A stretch of DNA of 64,000 nt from NCBI GenBank assembly GCA_920105625.2, contig OV050032.1, positions 197,145,791 to 197,209,790 on the forward strand. Reading direction: 5' to 3'. The stretch's first letter is position 1, and each line of letters opens with the position of its first letter. Below the pieces are notes generated by a model that was not told where the DNA came from, made no database searches, and was given only the letters and a program-made list of their open reading frames with translations. Of this stretch, positions 22,966 through 33,349 are shown in pieces. This stretch comes from Clusia tigrina. Its lineage: Eukaryota > Arthropoda > Insecta > Diptera > Clusiidae. The translations under genes were made by a program, and so were the position numbers.

Positions 22966-23192
22966 CTTGAAGTTTGCACTGGAGATAATCACACAGTAAA
23001 CGATAATGAGACTAAAGTCAAGGAAACTTGATTATGGGTCTAACGAAATTGAAACTGAGACCTGGAATAAAGGTTATTATTATCCACGTATTAATGTTTA
23101 CATATTTTCCCGGGATTCAGTCACTATCCTAAATTATGCTGTTGTTAAATATGTAAACTAGTTCTGGAAATCACTCTGGATCGGGCCTGAAA

Positions 23193-23358
23193 CTTATGAT
23201 AGATAGATAGATCTATTTAAGGGTGTTATACACTGCGACCTGAAAGATGTATTGTGGTGCCCCTGTTTATTTGAAAGAGATCATCTATAAATCTTATGTC
23301 AGGTTAATTTTCGACAGGAATTCATATATTTTGGAGGAATCAAGATCAAGATGAGGGA
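23193..23358 (-). mobile_element. LINE 'B', 3' end fragment, antisense
   Basis: 166 bp matching the 3' ends of the B copies at 30.6, 34.5 and 46.1 kb: on the minus strand a CTCATCTTGATTC...AAAATATATGAATTC stretch, then GATCTCTTTCAAATAAACAG, and CAGGTCGCAGTGTATAACAC. It ends in a (TCTA)n tail at 23193-23210, like the other copies, which end in TATC or TAATC repeats. Confidence 0.85.
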
Positions 23359-23629
23359 TCTAAAAACTTATGATTATCATTCAATTTTTTTTTTCATATA
23401 GTGTTAAAGCACTGTGTATATTGTCTTTACTACTCGTACATCGGCACATATGTCTAAGATTTATAACTGGAATCCTTGTTCATCAGTTCGATGTGTGATT
23501 TCCCTACCGAGCCTCAAAGTTGTACAAGATTGGTCCAAATGGGGTTTGAATAGTAGTCTGCAGATGACTACTTTATTCTTCTTTAGATATCATTGATCTC
23601 TTCCGAAGTAGCCCAAAGTTGTATTGTTC

Positions 23630-24350
23630 GATTCCGACCAACTTGTTACTTTTTGTTCTGTTTTTGTTGGAATATAGTATTTCTATATATGGTGTTTCTC
23701 TAGGTACGCTACTTGAGGGACCAGGTAATTGTTGAAGGATTCAGACAGAGAGAGGCGACTGCGAACCTTAAAACTTGGTTGGGTGGATTTTGTGTTTATG
23801 CCATGCATCTCTCGTCCGATAAAGTAATTTGCAGTGGAGGTTTCATTGCTGTTAGTATATAGCTACGAGGATAATGATCACCATGGAGCCATCACTACTG
23901 TGTAGTATGCAAATAGTTATGTGGCGGAATGTGTGAGCTCTATTCAAAAGAAAACTCTGCAGTGTAAATGGAAAGTTAACTGATAGCAACACACTATCTT
24001 GAGGGGCACCAATTTTAATTGGAAATAGTTTAGTTCCGCATCTATTGATTTATACCAAGATGTCTGTGGCTTCTAGCGACGATTTTAATATGGTACATGA
24101 CATAACGTAGCACCTTTAGAATAGGAATATTGCCTCTGCCTCTGACAAGATCATATCTAGTCGGTTTCTTGTTGTTAGGCGCTTTACTTATACGAAAATT
24201 CCATTTTATTTCCTTGACTCCAAAGTGAGGAATCGAAGGACCTTTTTAAATTGCAGAGTCAGCTAATTTTGGAACTTTATTGCCATGTTGCAAAAGTTCG
24301 CCTGCTAGAAAGAGCTGAAATAACTCGAGTAGGTATGATGCGAATCTCAT
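23630..24350 (-). mobile_element. Heavily decayed jockey-like RT, antisense
   Basis: The minus strand shows VKEIKWNFRISKAPNNKKPT, then RYDLVRGRGNIPILKVLRYV at about 24110-24220, matching RT fingers (EI...I..L..KAPG.D), and further on KLFPIKIGAPQDSVLLSVNF at about 23990-24050, matching the G-x-P-Q-G-S-V-L-x-P motif with Q-D in place of Q-G. Many stops and frame changes occur. No YxDD is readable. The identification rests on motif order only. Confidence 0.5.
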
Positions 24351-24389
24351 TCCTTTTTTGCTTACATTGGCCACTTTGTATATTTTGTT

Positions 24390-25100
24390 TTTATGGGAGG
24401 ATTAAGTAAAGTTAGTGGATTCTGGTCCTGGATCCTGGAGGATTATGTAAAGTTAATGGATTCTGGTCCTGGATAATTTCAATATTACCAGACCATTATG
24501 TGGCTTTTGATTCAATCAAGTTGTATAAGTCTCAGCAGTTTTTGGTTGTTCCTTCTTAAACTTTTAATACTCGAGACGGTCCCTCTATTAACCTATTGGG
24601 TTCAAGTAAAGTTTATGGAAGGATTAAGTAAAGTTAATGGACTCAAATTTTTAGCAGACCAGGATGTGGTGTTTGATTCAATCAAGTTGTATAAGTCTCA
24701 GCAGTTTTTGGTTGTTCCTTCTTAAACTTTTAATACTCGAGACGGTCCCTCTATTAACCTATTGGGTTCAAGTAAAGTTTATGGAAGGATTAAGTAAAGT
24801 TAATGGACTCAAATTTTTAGCAGACCAGGATGTGGTGTTTGATTCAATCAAGTTGTATAAGTCTCAGCAGTTTTTGGTTGTTCCTTCTTAAACTTTTAAT
24901 ACTCGAGACGGTCCCTCTATTAACCTATTGGGTTCAAGTAAAGTTTATGGAAGGATTAAGTAAAGTTAATGGACTCAAATTTTTAGCAGACCAGGATGTG
25001 GTGTTTGATTCAATCAAGTTGTATAAATCTCAGCAGTTTTTGGTTGTTCCTTCTTAAACTTTTAATACTCAAGACGGTCCCTCTATTTAACTATTGGGTT
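24390..25100. repeat. 166-bp tandem repeat, about four units
   Basis: Near-identical 166-bp units start at about 24502, 24668, 24834 and 25000 (TTTGATTCAATCAAGTTG). A diverged half-unit precedes them (24390-24500). The first three units each give the same 75-residue plus-strand frame, which is only a consequence of the repeat. 166 bp is in the range of satellite monomers. Only the last unit has drifted (CAAGACGG for CGAGACGG), so the array is young. It abuts the antisense jockey-like fragment. Confidence 0.95.
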
Positions 25101-25803
25101 CCCAGATTATTGGCAGATGTAGTTCCACCGACGATGTGTTGATCTTTTTTGAAATAAATCTCCCTTTCTGTAATAGATGCCAATGAAGCTTGGTAAATTC
25201 AGTTTTTAATTGTTCTTTAATTTGATTTGCTGAAATGATTCCATTGCAGAACATTGTTAAGTCTGCTTCTTAAAGAGACATTATTCACTGGTAGCTTCTC
25301 GTATGCAGATCTAAAGCATTCCCAGATTTTTGTTAGTCATCCGTGCTTTTTTGGAGTGAAGTTTGCTCAATCGCAGAGATTCATGGCATTTGTCTATTTT
25401 TATGTTTTTCGTGCTTCAGTTTAAACGTTTCTGAGCCAAATGCCAATTAAGTCGTATCCTAATTAAGCCATTTGATTGTTTGATTAAATAAACAAAATCA
25501 GGTTCCAGTCACTCCTCCTTTGTAAGATGAGGAGTGAAAAATTCCTACTGCCCCTAATAAAGTATTATTACGATATAATCATTAAGATTTTACGTCCTGG
25601 AGAGGGTCTGGAAGCATTTCAGTTTAATTTATTTGACGCAAACTTTGAAGCTCAATTTTCAGGATATGCTTCAATGGAGTTTCCTTCCCACTGAACTGAA
25701 GTAAATTTCAAGTTTCTTCAAACATTAACATCGATGTAATAAGACGTTGCCAACGGTTCGGTTCATATTTAGTGAGCAAAGGCAACCTGGGTTTTACATA
25801 TTC
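25101..25803. other. No feature recognised
   Basis: AT-rich. The minus strand at about 25250-25380 has a coding-like stretch (IWECFRSAYEKLPVNNVSLR) that I cannot assign to a family. Confidence 0.3.
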
Positions 25804-26127
25804 TATGGGCGTATACAATAGTATATTACCTATGGGCGTATACAATAGTATATTACCTATGGGCGTATACAATAGTATATTACCTATGGGCGTATACAAT
25901 AGTATTTTACCTGTGGGCGTATACAATAGTAGATTACCTATGGGGGTATATAACAGTATATTACCTATGGGCGTATACAATAGTAGATTACCTATGGGCG
26001 TATATAACAGTATATTACCTATGGGCGTATACAATAGTAGATTACCTATGGGCGTATATAACAGTATATTACCAATGGGCGTATATAATAGTAGATTACC
26101 TATGGGCGTATACAATAGTACATTATC
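25804..26127. repeat. 27-bp minisatellite, twelve units, open on both strands
   Basis: Unit TATGGGCGTATACAATAGTA plus TATTACC, repeated twelve times at an exact 27-bp period. Units 5 to 11 mostly alternate between two forms (AGTATATTA and AGTAGATTA), a 54-bp higher-order pattern. The plus strand is open from 25772 to 26176 with MGVYNSILP/MGVYNSRLP nonapeptides; the minus strand is open from 26115 to 25708 with the YTPIGNILL nonapeptide. No signal for translation is seen beyond the repeat. Confidence 0.95.
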
Positions 26128-27539
26128 TCTTAAAACACTGACTTTGTTTATACTAATAAAGAGAGAAGTTAAGTGAGAACATTATAAGTTTTTGTAGGAC
26201 TTGCAGGGGACTATGGATGGAATATGGAGTTCATGTACTCCTCTATGCATAAATATGGAAGCCATGATTCTTAAATGGATCATTTTTCTTATCGTCAGTT
26301 TCACTACTGCTATTTTAGTAGTTTACTTTGTGGTGTGAAAAGCAGCCTATTTCTGAGAAGAAATCGTTAATTTTCTATACCGTTGGATTATTTGACCACT
26401 ATAAGCAGGCAGACGCGACACTGTGCCATGTAAAGTAGAGTGGCGCCGGCATTGGATTCCGCTGAGGCAACTATGAAGTATGCTACTCGCACTTTCGCGC
26501 CATTGCTGTTATTGTTGTTGGGACTAGTGTGGCAGAACTCTGCGCTTCTGAATTCTTCTTGGATAGACACACACAGCCATAGGCACGCTGGAGCACGCAC
26601 ACACTTTCACCGCCCATTCACCGCGGCACAGGCGAGCAAACTTTTGTTCTTTCTCTGCTTCCGTTTGTTGCGTGTGTGTCCGGAGCTCCTTGCAGGCACA
26701 TCCGCTTTGTTGCTTAGAGAGCCATGCATAAGAGACTTACGCCGAGCTGGGCTGTGCAGGAGCAGCTACAGTCGCAATGCTATACTGCGGCCGCTCGGGT
26801 TGCAACTGTTGCAGTTGTTGCGAATTTATTGTCAACAGTCAAGATGGTGTTTGGTAGATAATTAGTGTGAAAATTAAAAGAAAGTAGATATTTTGAATTT
26901 ATGATACTACATTGCCGACATATATGTGAGATTGTCTTAGGGTGTGTGTGTGCTTCTTGCCCGTTTGTGTGCGAGCGCGCGTGTGTGTGTGTGTGTGCAT
27001 TGGTGTGCGTTGCAAGTAAGCGAAATTTATTGTCGAGCTGCGGAAGCGGAGGTCGTGCAAGGCGAGCACATTAAATTTTGTTGCGTAGTAGTTGCCAGTG
27101 TCAGCGCAAATGAGTTGCTTCAGAAGTGAGAAGTGTTAAACGGTTTTATAGATGCATAAAGTGGCTAAAAGATTGCGCTCGTAAAACAACCGCGCTTCCA
27201 GACGGCTGCTAACTTGTATGGCAGGGATTTGTAGGTACCAATTTTAGCGCATTTAAATTTTATGTGCTTAGAGATTTTTTTCCACCTTCTTTGAAGGCCC
27301 TTTTTTACGATGTTAAATTTGTCACCCGTTTTTTCCAAGTTTAGCCAGCTTAGTGAAGACTCTAAGAAGCAATCTTTTTTGTAGTCAAAGAAATTATTCC
27401 GCAGAGAGCAGTGTTGGAAAAGTCCACTCCACTTTCATTTCGCTTTAATATTTTGTATTAATTTATACTTGGAAAGGAATGCGATCCCTTTCATCCCTAA
27501 TAAACAAATCAGGTTTATATATTACAAAGTAAATTAATG
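26128..27539. other. Unassigned; GC-richer block and GT-rich tract
   Basis: 26430-27150 is markedly GC-richer than its surroundings and free of recognised repeats except a GT/CG-rich tract at 26941-27010. A 141-residue frame at 26440-26865 has no family motif. The composition would fit a promoter or 5' UTR of a host gene, but no exon is demonstrable. Confidence 0.35.
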
Positions 27540-28240
27540 TTGTTAATATATCTGAGAGTAGTCCTAGACAAAACTCTAACTTGGAAAAACCATTAATCAT
27601 ACAAAACTAGTAAAGCCTTGAGAGCAATCTACTCCTACCGGAGGCTGTATGGGAAAACATGGGGACAATAATAGTACCAATGATCACCCATGCCTCTTTG
27701 GTACGGAGGTCAAAGGTAAATCAAACAAAGGCTCAGATGATCCTTAACAAGATTCAAGATTCATTCAATAGTCTGTTTGAGTGTAACATGAGCAATGAGA
27801 ATGTGCCCCACATCAGCCTTAGGGATCACTGCTCTAAACTTTACGGTAAAGAGGACGGCCGCCAGCACGGCCCTAAGGCTACCTAGCCTAGCCCATTTTA
27901 AAGAACGCAACCTAACGGTGTACACAAAGATTTTGGACACCGTCTTTCCAGACTCATGTGTCATGGAATGTGACAAGATGGACAGAAAACTAGACTCCAA
28001 GTACTTCAAAGTGGTCATCAGTGACGGTTCAGCGTGGAGAGATAATGATATAATCCTAAAACATCACTCACAGCTATACTGCTGGGTCCCAAATGGAGGA
28101 TGCCACTGCTGGACCGGGAATTGTACATCCCAATTTCTAAAAAGCAGTTGCAATGAGAAAGACTGCTTCCATTTTTTAGGCTTTGCGTTCTACGCTGATA
28201 CACAATCTGTTTTTCGAGGCTAACTTACTCACCCTCGAGA
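27540..28240 (+). mobile_element. LOA/R1-like LINE fragment: RT thumb into RNase H start
   Basis: In shifting frames the plus strand reads LRVVLDKTLTWKNH (27552), KALRAIYSYRRLYGKTWG (27615), ITHASLV, then MRMCPTSALGITALNFTVKR TAASTALRL (two segments, 27795-27880) and later a degraded RNase H entry (QMEDATAGPGIVHPNF, about 28094-28140). This is the order thumb, MRTCPTAALE-type linker, RNase H of the family A lineage, but sequence differs from family A. At least three frame changes. Truncated at about 28240, where a different LINE begins. Confidence 0.75.
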
Positions 28241-28249
28241 ATCATAGGA

Positions 28250-29174
28250 AAATTACAATTTAACAAACTAACGAAATCAATTCTTCACAGCAACGATACT
28301 CCTCTACTGAGTCTAGTAAAAAGACTCAAGAAAAACGTTAAAACCAAAAATGTATTCAATATTGGCAAGAATTTTAAAAAGTGCTTCAAAACCCAATATT
28401 CCAAGCTCCTTTCTCACTCAGACGACCCAACTATTTTCGCATCTGGCATCTAAAACCATCAGCAATCAATACTTCATTACATACATTCATAAAATCCAAT
28501 ACACATCCTTTACAGTTTCGATACCCATTCTTTGAGCTAAAGGAACAACTAAACAGATCACTTCTCATGTTATACAGACGGTTCAAAATCAAAAGAAATT
28601 ACAAGCTACAGCATGAGTGACGAAACTAAAGTTATCAAATTGGGGGTGCTCCCTAACTATAGTTCTGTATTTTCAACCGAAATAATTGCAATTTACGAAG
28701 CCATAAAATATGCCAAATGCAGATAGGGCAACACTGCCATGTGTACCGATTCCCTTTCCTGCCTTCACGCCATATCTAATTCACAGAACAATGAATTCTA
28801 TGCTACACACATTAGATCCATTTTGATCGCAAAACACCCAAAAATTACCCTTATTTTGGTTCCAGGCTATATTCAAATACAAGGTAATGAATTCGCGGAT
28901 CACAAATGCGCTTGCGCTGCTCCTGTGACTTCTACTCCTGACTACAACTTCTCCAACAACAAACACTTCCTGAAAATACACCACACCGATAAAAATATGC
29001 AGATTTGGAACTTTACCTCGACCTGGTATAAAGACATAAACCCAAACCGACATTCTCTTGTCGATTTTTTACCTCGTACCACAGACACAGTCAGCATTGG
29101 ATTGGACAGCACAAAATTACTAAGACTCAGATTAAGTCATTTAAATATTTCTCACGGACATCTGAAGAGTATTG
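28250..29174 (+). mobile_element. I-type LINE fragment with RNase H, copy 1
   Basis: A linker (SKPNIPSSFLTQTTQLFSHL) leads into an RNase H domain: YTDGSKSKEI at about 28570, FSTEIIAIYEAIKYA at about 28670, then an open stretch at 28739-29215 with MCTDSLSCLHAISNS and VPGYIQIQGNEFADHK. The D-E-D-D acidic residues are recognisable, with one stop between the second and third. The last part (SIGLDSTKLLRLRLSHLNIS) matches the pre-knuckle region of the longer I-type element at 49.5-51.0 kb. It ends abruptly at 29174, where family A sequence begins inside its RNase H. Confidence 0.82.
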
Positions 29175-30161
29175 AGTCTTCCAGGCTGAAATTCAAGCAA
29201 TCTCAGTCTGCGTAAGGACAAATTTGAAAAGGGGTATCAAGGGTGAACACATAGCTACCTATTCAGATAGTCAAGCTGTATTGCAGGCATTAGCTTCATA
29301 TTCTTTAGAATCGAAACTGGTGGAAGAATGCTTCCACAACCTTCAAACTTTGGGTGCAACAAATAAGTTTGCAATTTGCTGGGTCCCGGGTCACTCGGGG
29401 ATCGAAAGCAATGAAATTGCCGACGAGCTGGCTAGGGCCGGTTCCGCACCAAGCCTCATAAGTCCGGAGCCATAGTGTAGTATCAACTGGGCGGAGACTA
29501 AATGCAGGATAGATATCTGGGAACATAGTCTCAGAATGTCATACTGGGAAGGGATAGAGGGACTTCGCCAAGCCAAGAGACTGGTAAGGTCATTCACCTA
29601 CAATAAATAACTGCGCAAAATGTGCAAAGCAGACATAGGGAAAATAGTGGGTTTTCTATCAGGTGATTACTAACTGAAACATCACCTGACTAAAATCCAC
29701 ATTCTTGATGATACGGACTGCCGACTCTATCTAGAAGAAGAGGAAACCACAGGACACTTACTGTGCAACTGCATTGCGTTGTCAAGAACTAGAATGAACG
29801 TATTCCACCGCGACCAGCTTGCTCTGGAAGAAATAAAGAATGCTCTTGTTATGGACATTCTCAAATTCATCCAGAAAGCGGAAAAGATAATGAAAGAACA
29901 TGACTTTCAACTACTCTCTTTCTTAAGAGAAGGAACATCTACGGAGAAAAGAACCTGATGACTTTAATTGTGACGGTTTGACATAACCAACGGGAATAAA
30001 TGCTATGGCATTACGGAAGAAACGCCGCTACTAAACCAATAGGGTATGGTAGACCGGACAGTTGTGATCACATGACAATGACAAATGTAGTATGACAAAA
30101 AAGATCTTTTAGGTCGCAGTGTCGGCCATGGGGCAAACTACTAAAACTTAATTATTATTAT
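29175..30161 (+). mobile_element. LINE 'A', copy 3, 5'-truncated
   Basis: Starts mid-RNase H at GTCTTCCAGGCTGAAATTCA, identical to copy 1 at 1371. The piece 29224-29475 is open with GEHIATYSDSQAVLQALASY and WVPGHSGIESNEIADELARA, and lacks the short duplication that breaks copies 1 and 2 at this point, so it represents a less rearranged branch. The knuckle region is recognisable at 29695-29960. The 3' end has the same GGGGCAAACTACTAAAACTT and an ATT tail (30149-30161). Confidence 0.9.
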
Positions 30162-30619
30162 TATCACCGGTAGTAAACTCTTCCGGGATTAAGACAGTCC
30201 AAAGTTCTTCTGGGAGATTTTAATCCTAAAAGAGAAGCAGTTAATAAACATGCCTCGAAGTAAATTAAGTATCATCACAGGCATTTTCAGCGGACACTAT
30301 AGACTCCACTACCATTTGAACAAGTTGGGTCTATCTTCAGATGCCATCTGTCGATTCTGTGGAGAATGTGACGAAACCTCACTGCACCTGATCACAGACT
30401 CCGGACCATTGGCACACAAAAGACTCAGGTGTTTTGGAGAATACATCTTAGATATGAGCAAGAACCCTCATCTTGATTCGTCCAAAATATATGAATTCTT
30501 ATCGGAAACTAACTTGACAGAAGATCTGTAGATGAGACTATCCTCATCTTCCAAATAAATAGGGTCATCACAATAGATATTTCAGTTCGCAGTGTATAAC
30601 ACCCTTATCATCGGTAGTA
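30162..30619 (+). mobile_element. LINE 'B' 3' fragment with 14-bp target-site duplication
   Basis: The insert (30176-30605) is flanked by TATCACCGGTAGTA (30162-30175) and TATCATCGGTAGTA (30606-30619), one mismatch, a typical LINE target duplication. It inserted directly behind the ATT tail of A copy 3. It encodes the C-terminal linker and knuckle, open at 30250-30531 (RSKLSIITGIFSGHYRLHYH; ICRFCGECDETSLHLITDSG), followed by the 3' UTR ending CAGTTCGCAGTGTATAACAC. In this copy the knuckle's last residue is S in place of C. Confidence 0.92.
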
Positions 30620-30639
30620 GTCGTACTAACTAAGGCAGT

Positions 30640-30835
30640 TGTGACATGTGGTGGATTGATTTGGAGTTCATTTCCCAGCTAAATAGGTAGTGTCGATTGA
30701 TACATTGCAAATTCCAGACAGACCAGGATTCATTAGGATCAAGCTTTTGATGAATTCCAAAGTCTACAAGATTGGAAACAGTCACACGGCAGAATGCCAA
30801 TGAATGGCTTGACATACCCAGCTAGTTTGTTCTTT
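30640..30835 (-). mobile_element. LINE endonuclease fragment, antisense (weak)
   Basis: A 61-residue minus-strand frame (30630-30815) reads SHSLAFCRVTVSNLVDFGIH and SWSVWNLQCINRHYLFSWEM. The V-D-F-x-I ... L-x-S/C-x-x-H-x-P/L pattern resembles the end of a jockey-type endonuclease domain. Similarity is loose. Confidence 0.4.
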
Positions 30836-32714
30836 GCATAAGTACTTCTAGTCTACATTTGTCTGCCATCCACAAGTCTTGAGCCATAATCAGTATGCTT
30901 GGGAGTAAAGTCGCCTCAAGTAAGATCTTTCAATTAAGTATCTTATGGCTTGAGGGGATAGTTGAGCACAGATCTGAGTTTTGCAATTTTCTCTTTTAAA
31001 CAACCAAAGATTGTTATTTCACATTATGAATCCTTGTGATCATAGTGCGTGTAATATTTCAGCCACCTCTACTTTTATATAACAATTCAGCACTAACAAA
31101 AACGACTCTACAAAGATAATATTTTTTATTGAATTATATAGTTTGAGTGTGTGTAAAGCATGGCATTAACTTGTAGTTTACTTTGCTCATATTTCTTAGG
31201 GTAAAATCGCATTACTTGGCACGAAGGATGACTAAAACTGTTTGCTCTGTTATCTGTCACACTAGGTTGGCTAGTGTAGTGAAATTTTTAACCAATAAGA
31301 GTGATGTTGATTGCATTCCCACAAAACAGTACCCACCAAAAACACATAGTATCATATGGGCTCCTGTGCCAATGTTCCGAATTCTCCCTGCTCAGCATAC
31401 GAATATTTGGAACTGCATATGAGCTTTAGGGAAAAACGCAGTAAAGTACTGTATGCATCCTTCCATAGTGAATTACTTGTTTTTAAGCTCAGCAAACGGA
31501 TACAAGTGTGCACAATTATTAACATTCATGCAATTATCGCATTCGGCAGTTTAAACTTACCTACACCGCAGGGCTCCTTGTATAGACAAATGTCCCCGCA
31601 GCTACTACAATGCTTTTCCTTATATTGATGCTACGAATAGTTTAGTAGTCATTTAAGCTATTACCATTTATTCCAAAAAACCTTGGGTTGGTTCACTTTT
31701 GAGTGGTTCCCATTTATTTGCAAATAAGTTGCCATCTAAATCCATTCATACACAGCTTAAGCAACAGTTTGGCAGACCCGGCAAAAGCTGCTTGCCAAGT
31801 GTTTGCAATTTCTTTATTTTGATGGAAATTGAATACGTTTTTCAAATTAAAATTGTTGACTCCGTTCAGCAGGTGACCTCCTCAACCCGACTCCGAAATT
31901 ACTGATAGGATTGCTGTTAAGCTACCAGAAATGTCGACAAAATATGCTGCCAAGCTCCTGCGTCGAAGTGCATTTCAACTGAATATTTGCGTACAAATGC
32001 AAACAAAATGAAAATGCTGGCCCGTTGGTCCACACCCATGGGTGTGAGTGCGTACCCTGCCAATGCAACGCCAAAGCCAGCATTTGCAATGCAGTGTTTT
32101 ATGAGTTCCTCGGCAAATCTGCATAAGGAAACACAGTGTAACGAATGTGGTCATAAATAAGAAAAATTCTCCTTCGAAATGTCCGCAAAATTTGCTTGCA
32201 TACTTAATCGAAATGCAGATAAACCAAAAATATTTTTCCAATATTCCCATTATTGTCGGCTTCAACAAACTCACCTTCCTGACAAAAATATGTTTATCTC
32301 GCAGAACTGGAATTATTTAAGTGCCAGAATAAATATTTAAATTTCATTATGAAAATGAACATAAATTATGTACATAATAAAAATACGGAATTATTAAAAA
32401 TTTATTCATTTTAAACACAAATATTTTAGTATCGAATCTTTTAGAAATGAGGGTTTGTCCACATGGATAACAAAAGTACTCACACTTTTATAGTGACTCA
32501 ATGAAATGATTAGTCCAAAGTACTACCAGCAATTTTTTGAGCCTTCTATTGTACCAATTATGAAAGGTGTTTAAAAAACTAGCTCAAAAGAAGGTAAATC
32601 CTTTAATTTGCTAAACCAATCTGGTACCTTTACGCAGTCTGACTGAGAGTTTACAAGAAAAGTCACACAGAAATAATATCATGGACTCTTACAAACTCCG
32701 AAACTGAAGTTGTC
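30836..32714. other. No gene recognised
   Basis: AT-rich, no tandem repeats, no motif-bearing frames. A 99-residue antisense frame at 31975-32274 is cysteine-rich but unassigned. 32300-32420 is very AT-rich. Confidence 0.4.
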
Positions 32715-32940
32715 ATTGCCGCTAATCTATTGGTAAGCTTGCTAGGCTCACGCTCAGAGGGTCGCAGGTTCAATCCTTCCACGGGCTTGGTCTCCAAAAT
32801 GCTTTTTGCCAAAAAAAATCCTTTTCTCTACGAGTTGAAGGCCTCTGTAGCTAGTACTCATTCCCCAACCTCTTCCTAGTCCATCCATCATTAATTACAT
32901 CTAAAAAGGTTTGAGGGAATGAATACTAGCCCCAAAGACC
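32715..32940 (+). mobile_element. tRNA-derived SINE, copy 1
   Basis: Has a degenerate Pol III A box (AATCTATTGGTAAGCTTGC, 32723-32741) and B box (GGTTCAATCC, 32767-32776). The body GGGCTTGGTCTCCAAAATGC, CTGTAGCTAGTACTCATTCC and a CCATCCATCATTAATTA block is shared with the copies at 33.1-33.3 kb (antisense) and 37.6-37.8 kb. The tRNA-like head keeps the D- and T-arm order; the acceptor stem is broken. It is too mutated to be a tRNA gene. Confidence 0.85.
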
Positions 32941-33142
32941 TTCCCTTAGAGGAGAGAAATTTATAAGGAGCGTTTCGGGAAACTCCCCTTGACAGGAGTC
33001 GATTCCGCGAACCTTCCCATGCACGAACGTGTTCCGAATGTAACTTGTGCAGCACTTCCCTTACTCCTGCCTTCTCATGGGTGACTTCAGATCTGTGTGA
33101 ATGTTGTTTTTTTTTTGTTGTTTTTATAACAAGAATTAATTA

Positions 33143-33340
33143 TTTCGTCTTTGGGGCTAGTACTGATTCTTCTAGGGCTAGTAATCATTCTCTTAAGCCT
33201 TTGTAGATATAATTAATGATGGATGGACTAGCAAGAAGTTGGGGAAGGAGTACTCGCTACTGGGGCCTTCGACTCGAAGACAAAAAATATTTTAGAAAGA
33301 AGTATTTTTGAGACCAAGCCCGGGCAGGATTTGAATTAAT
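33143..33340 (-). mobile_element. tRNA-derived SINE, copy 3, antisense, head truncated
   Basis: Reverse complement of the SINE body, from the B-box region (TTCAAATCCTGCCCGGGCTT, minus strand) to the ACTAGCCCCAAAGAC block. A box absent. Only about 200 bp from copy 1 and in the opposite direction, so a transcript across both could fold into a long hairpin. Confidence 0.85.
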
Positions 33341-33349
33341 TGAATCTAA

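Noticed and set aside
24498..25057. Three identical 75-residue frames
   Set aside because: They are one frame repeated by the 166-bp array, not a gene family.
25804..26127. CRISPR-like regular spacing
   Set aside because: Units are contiguous with no unique spacers, and the window is eukaryotic.
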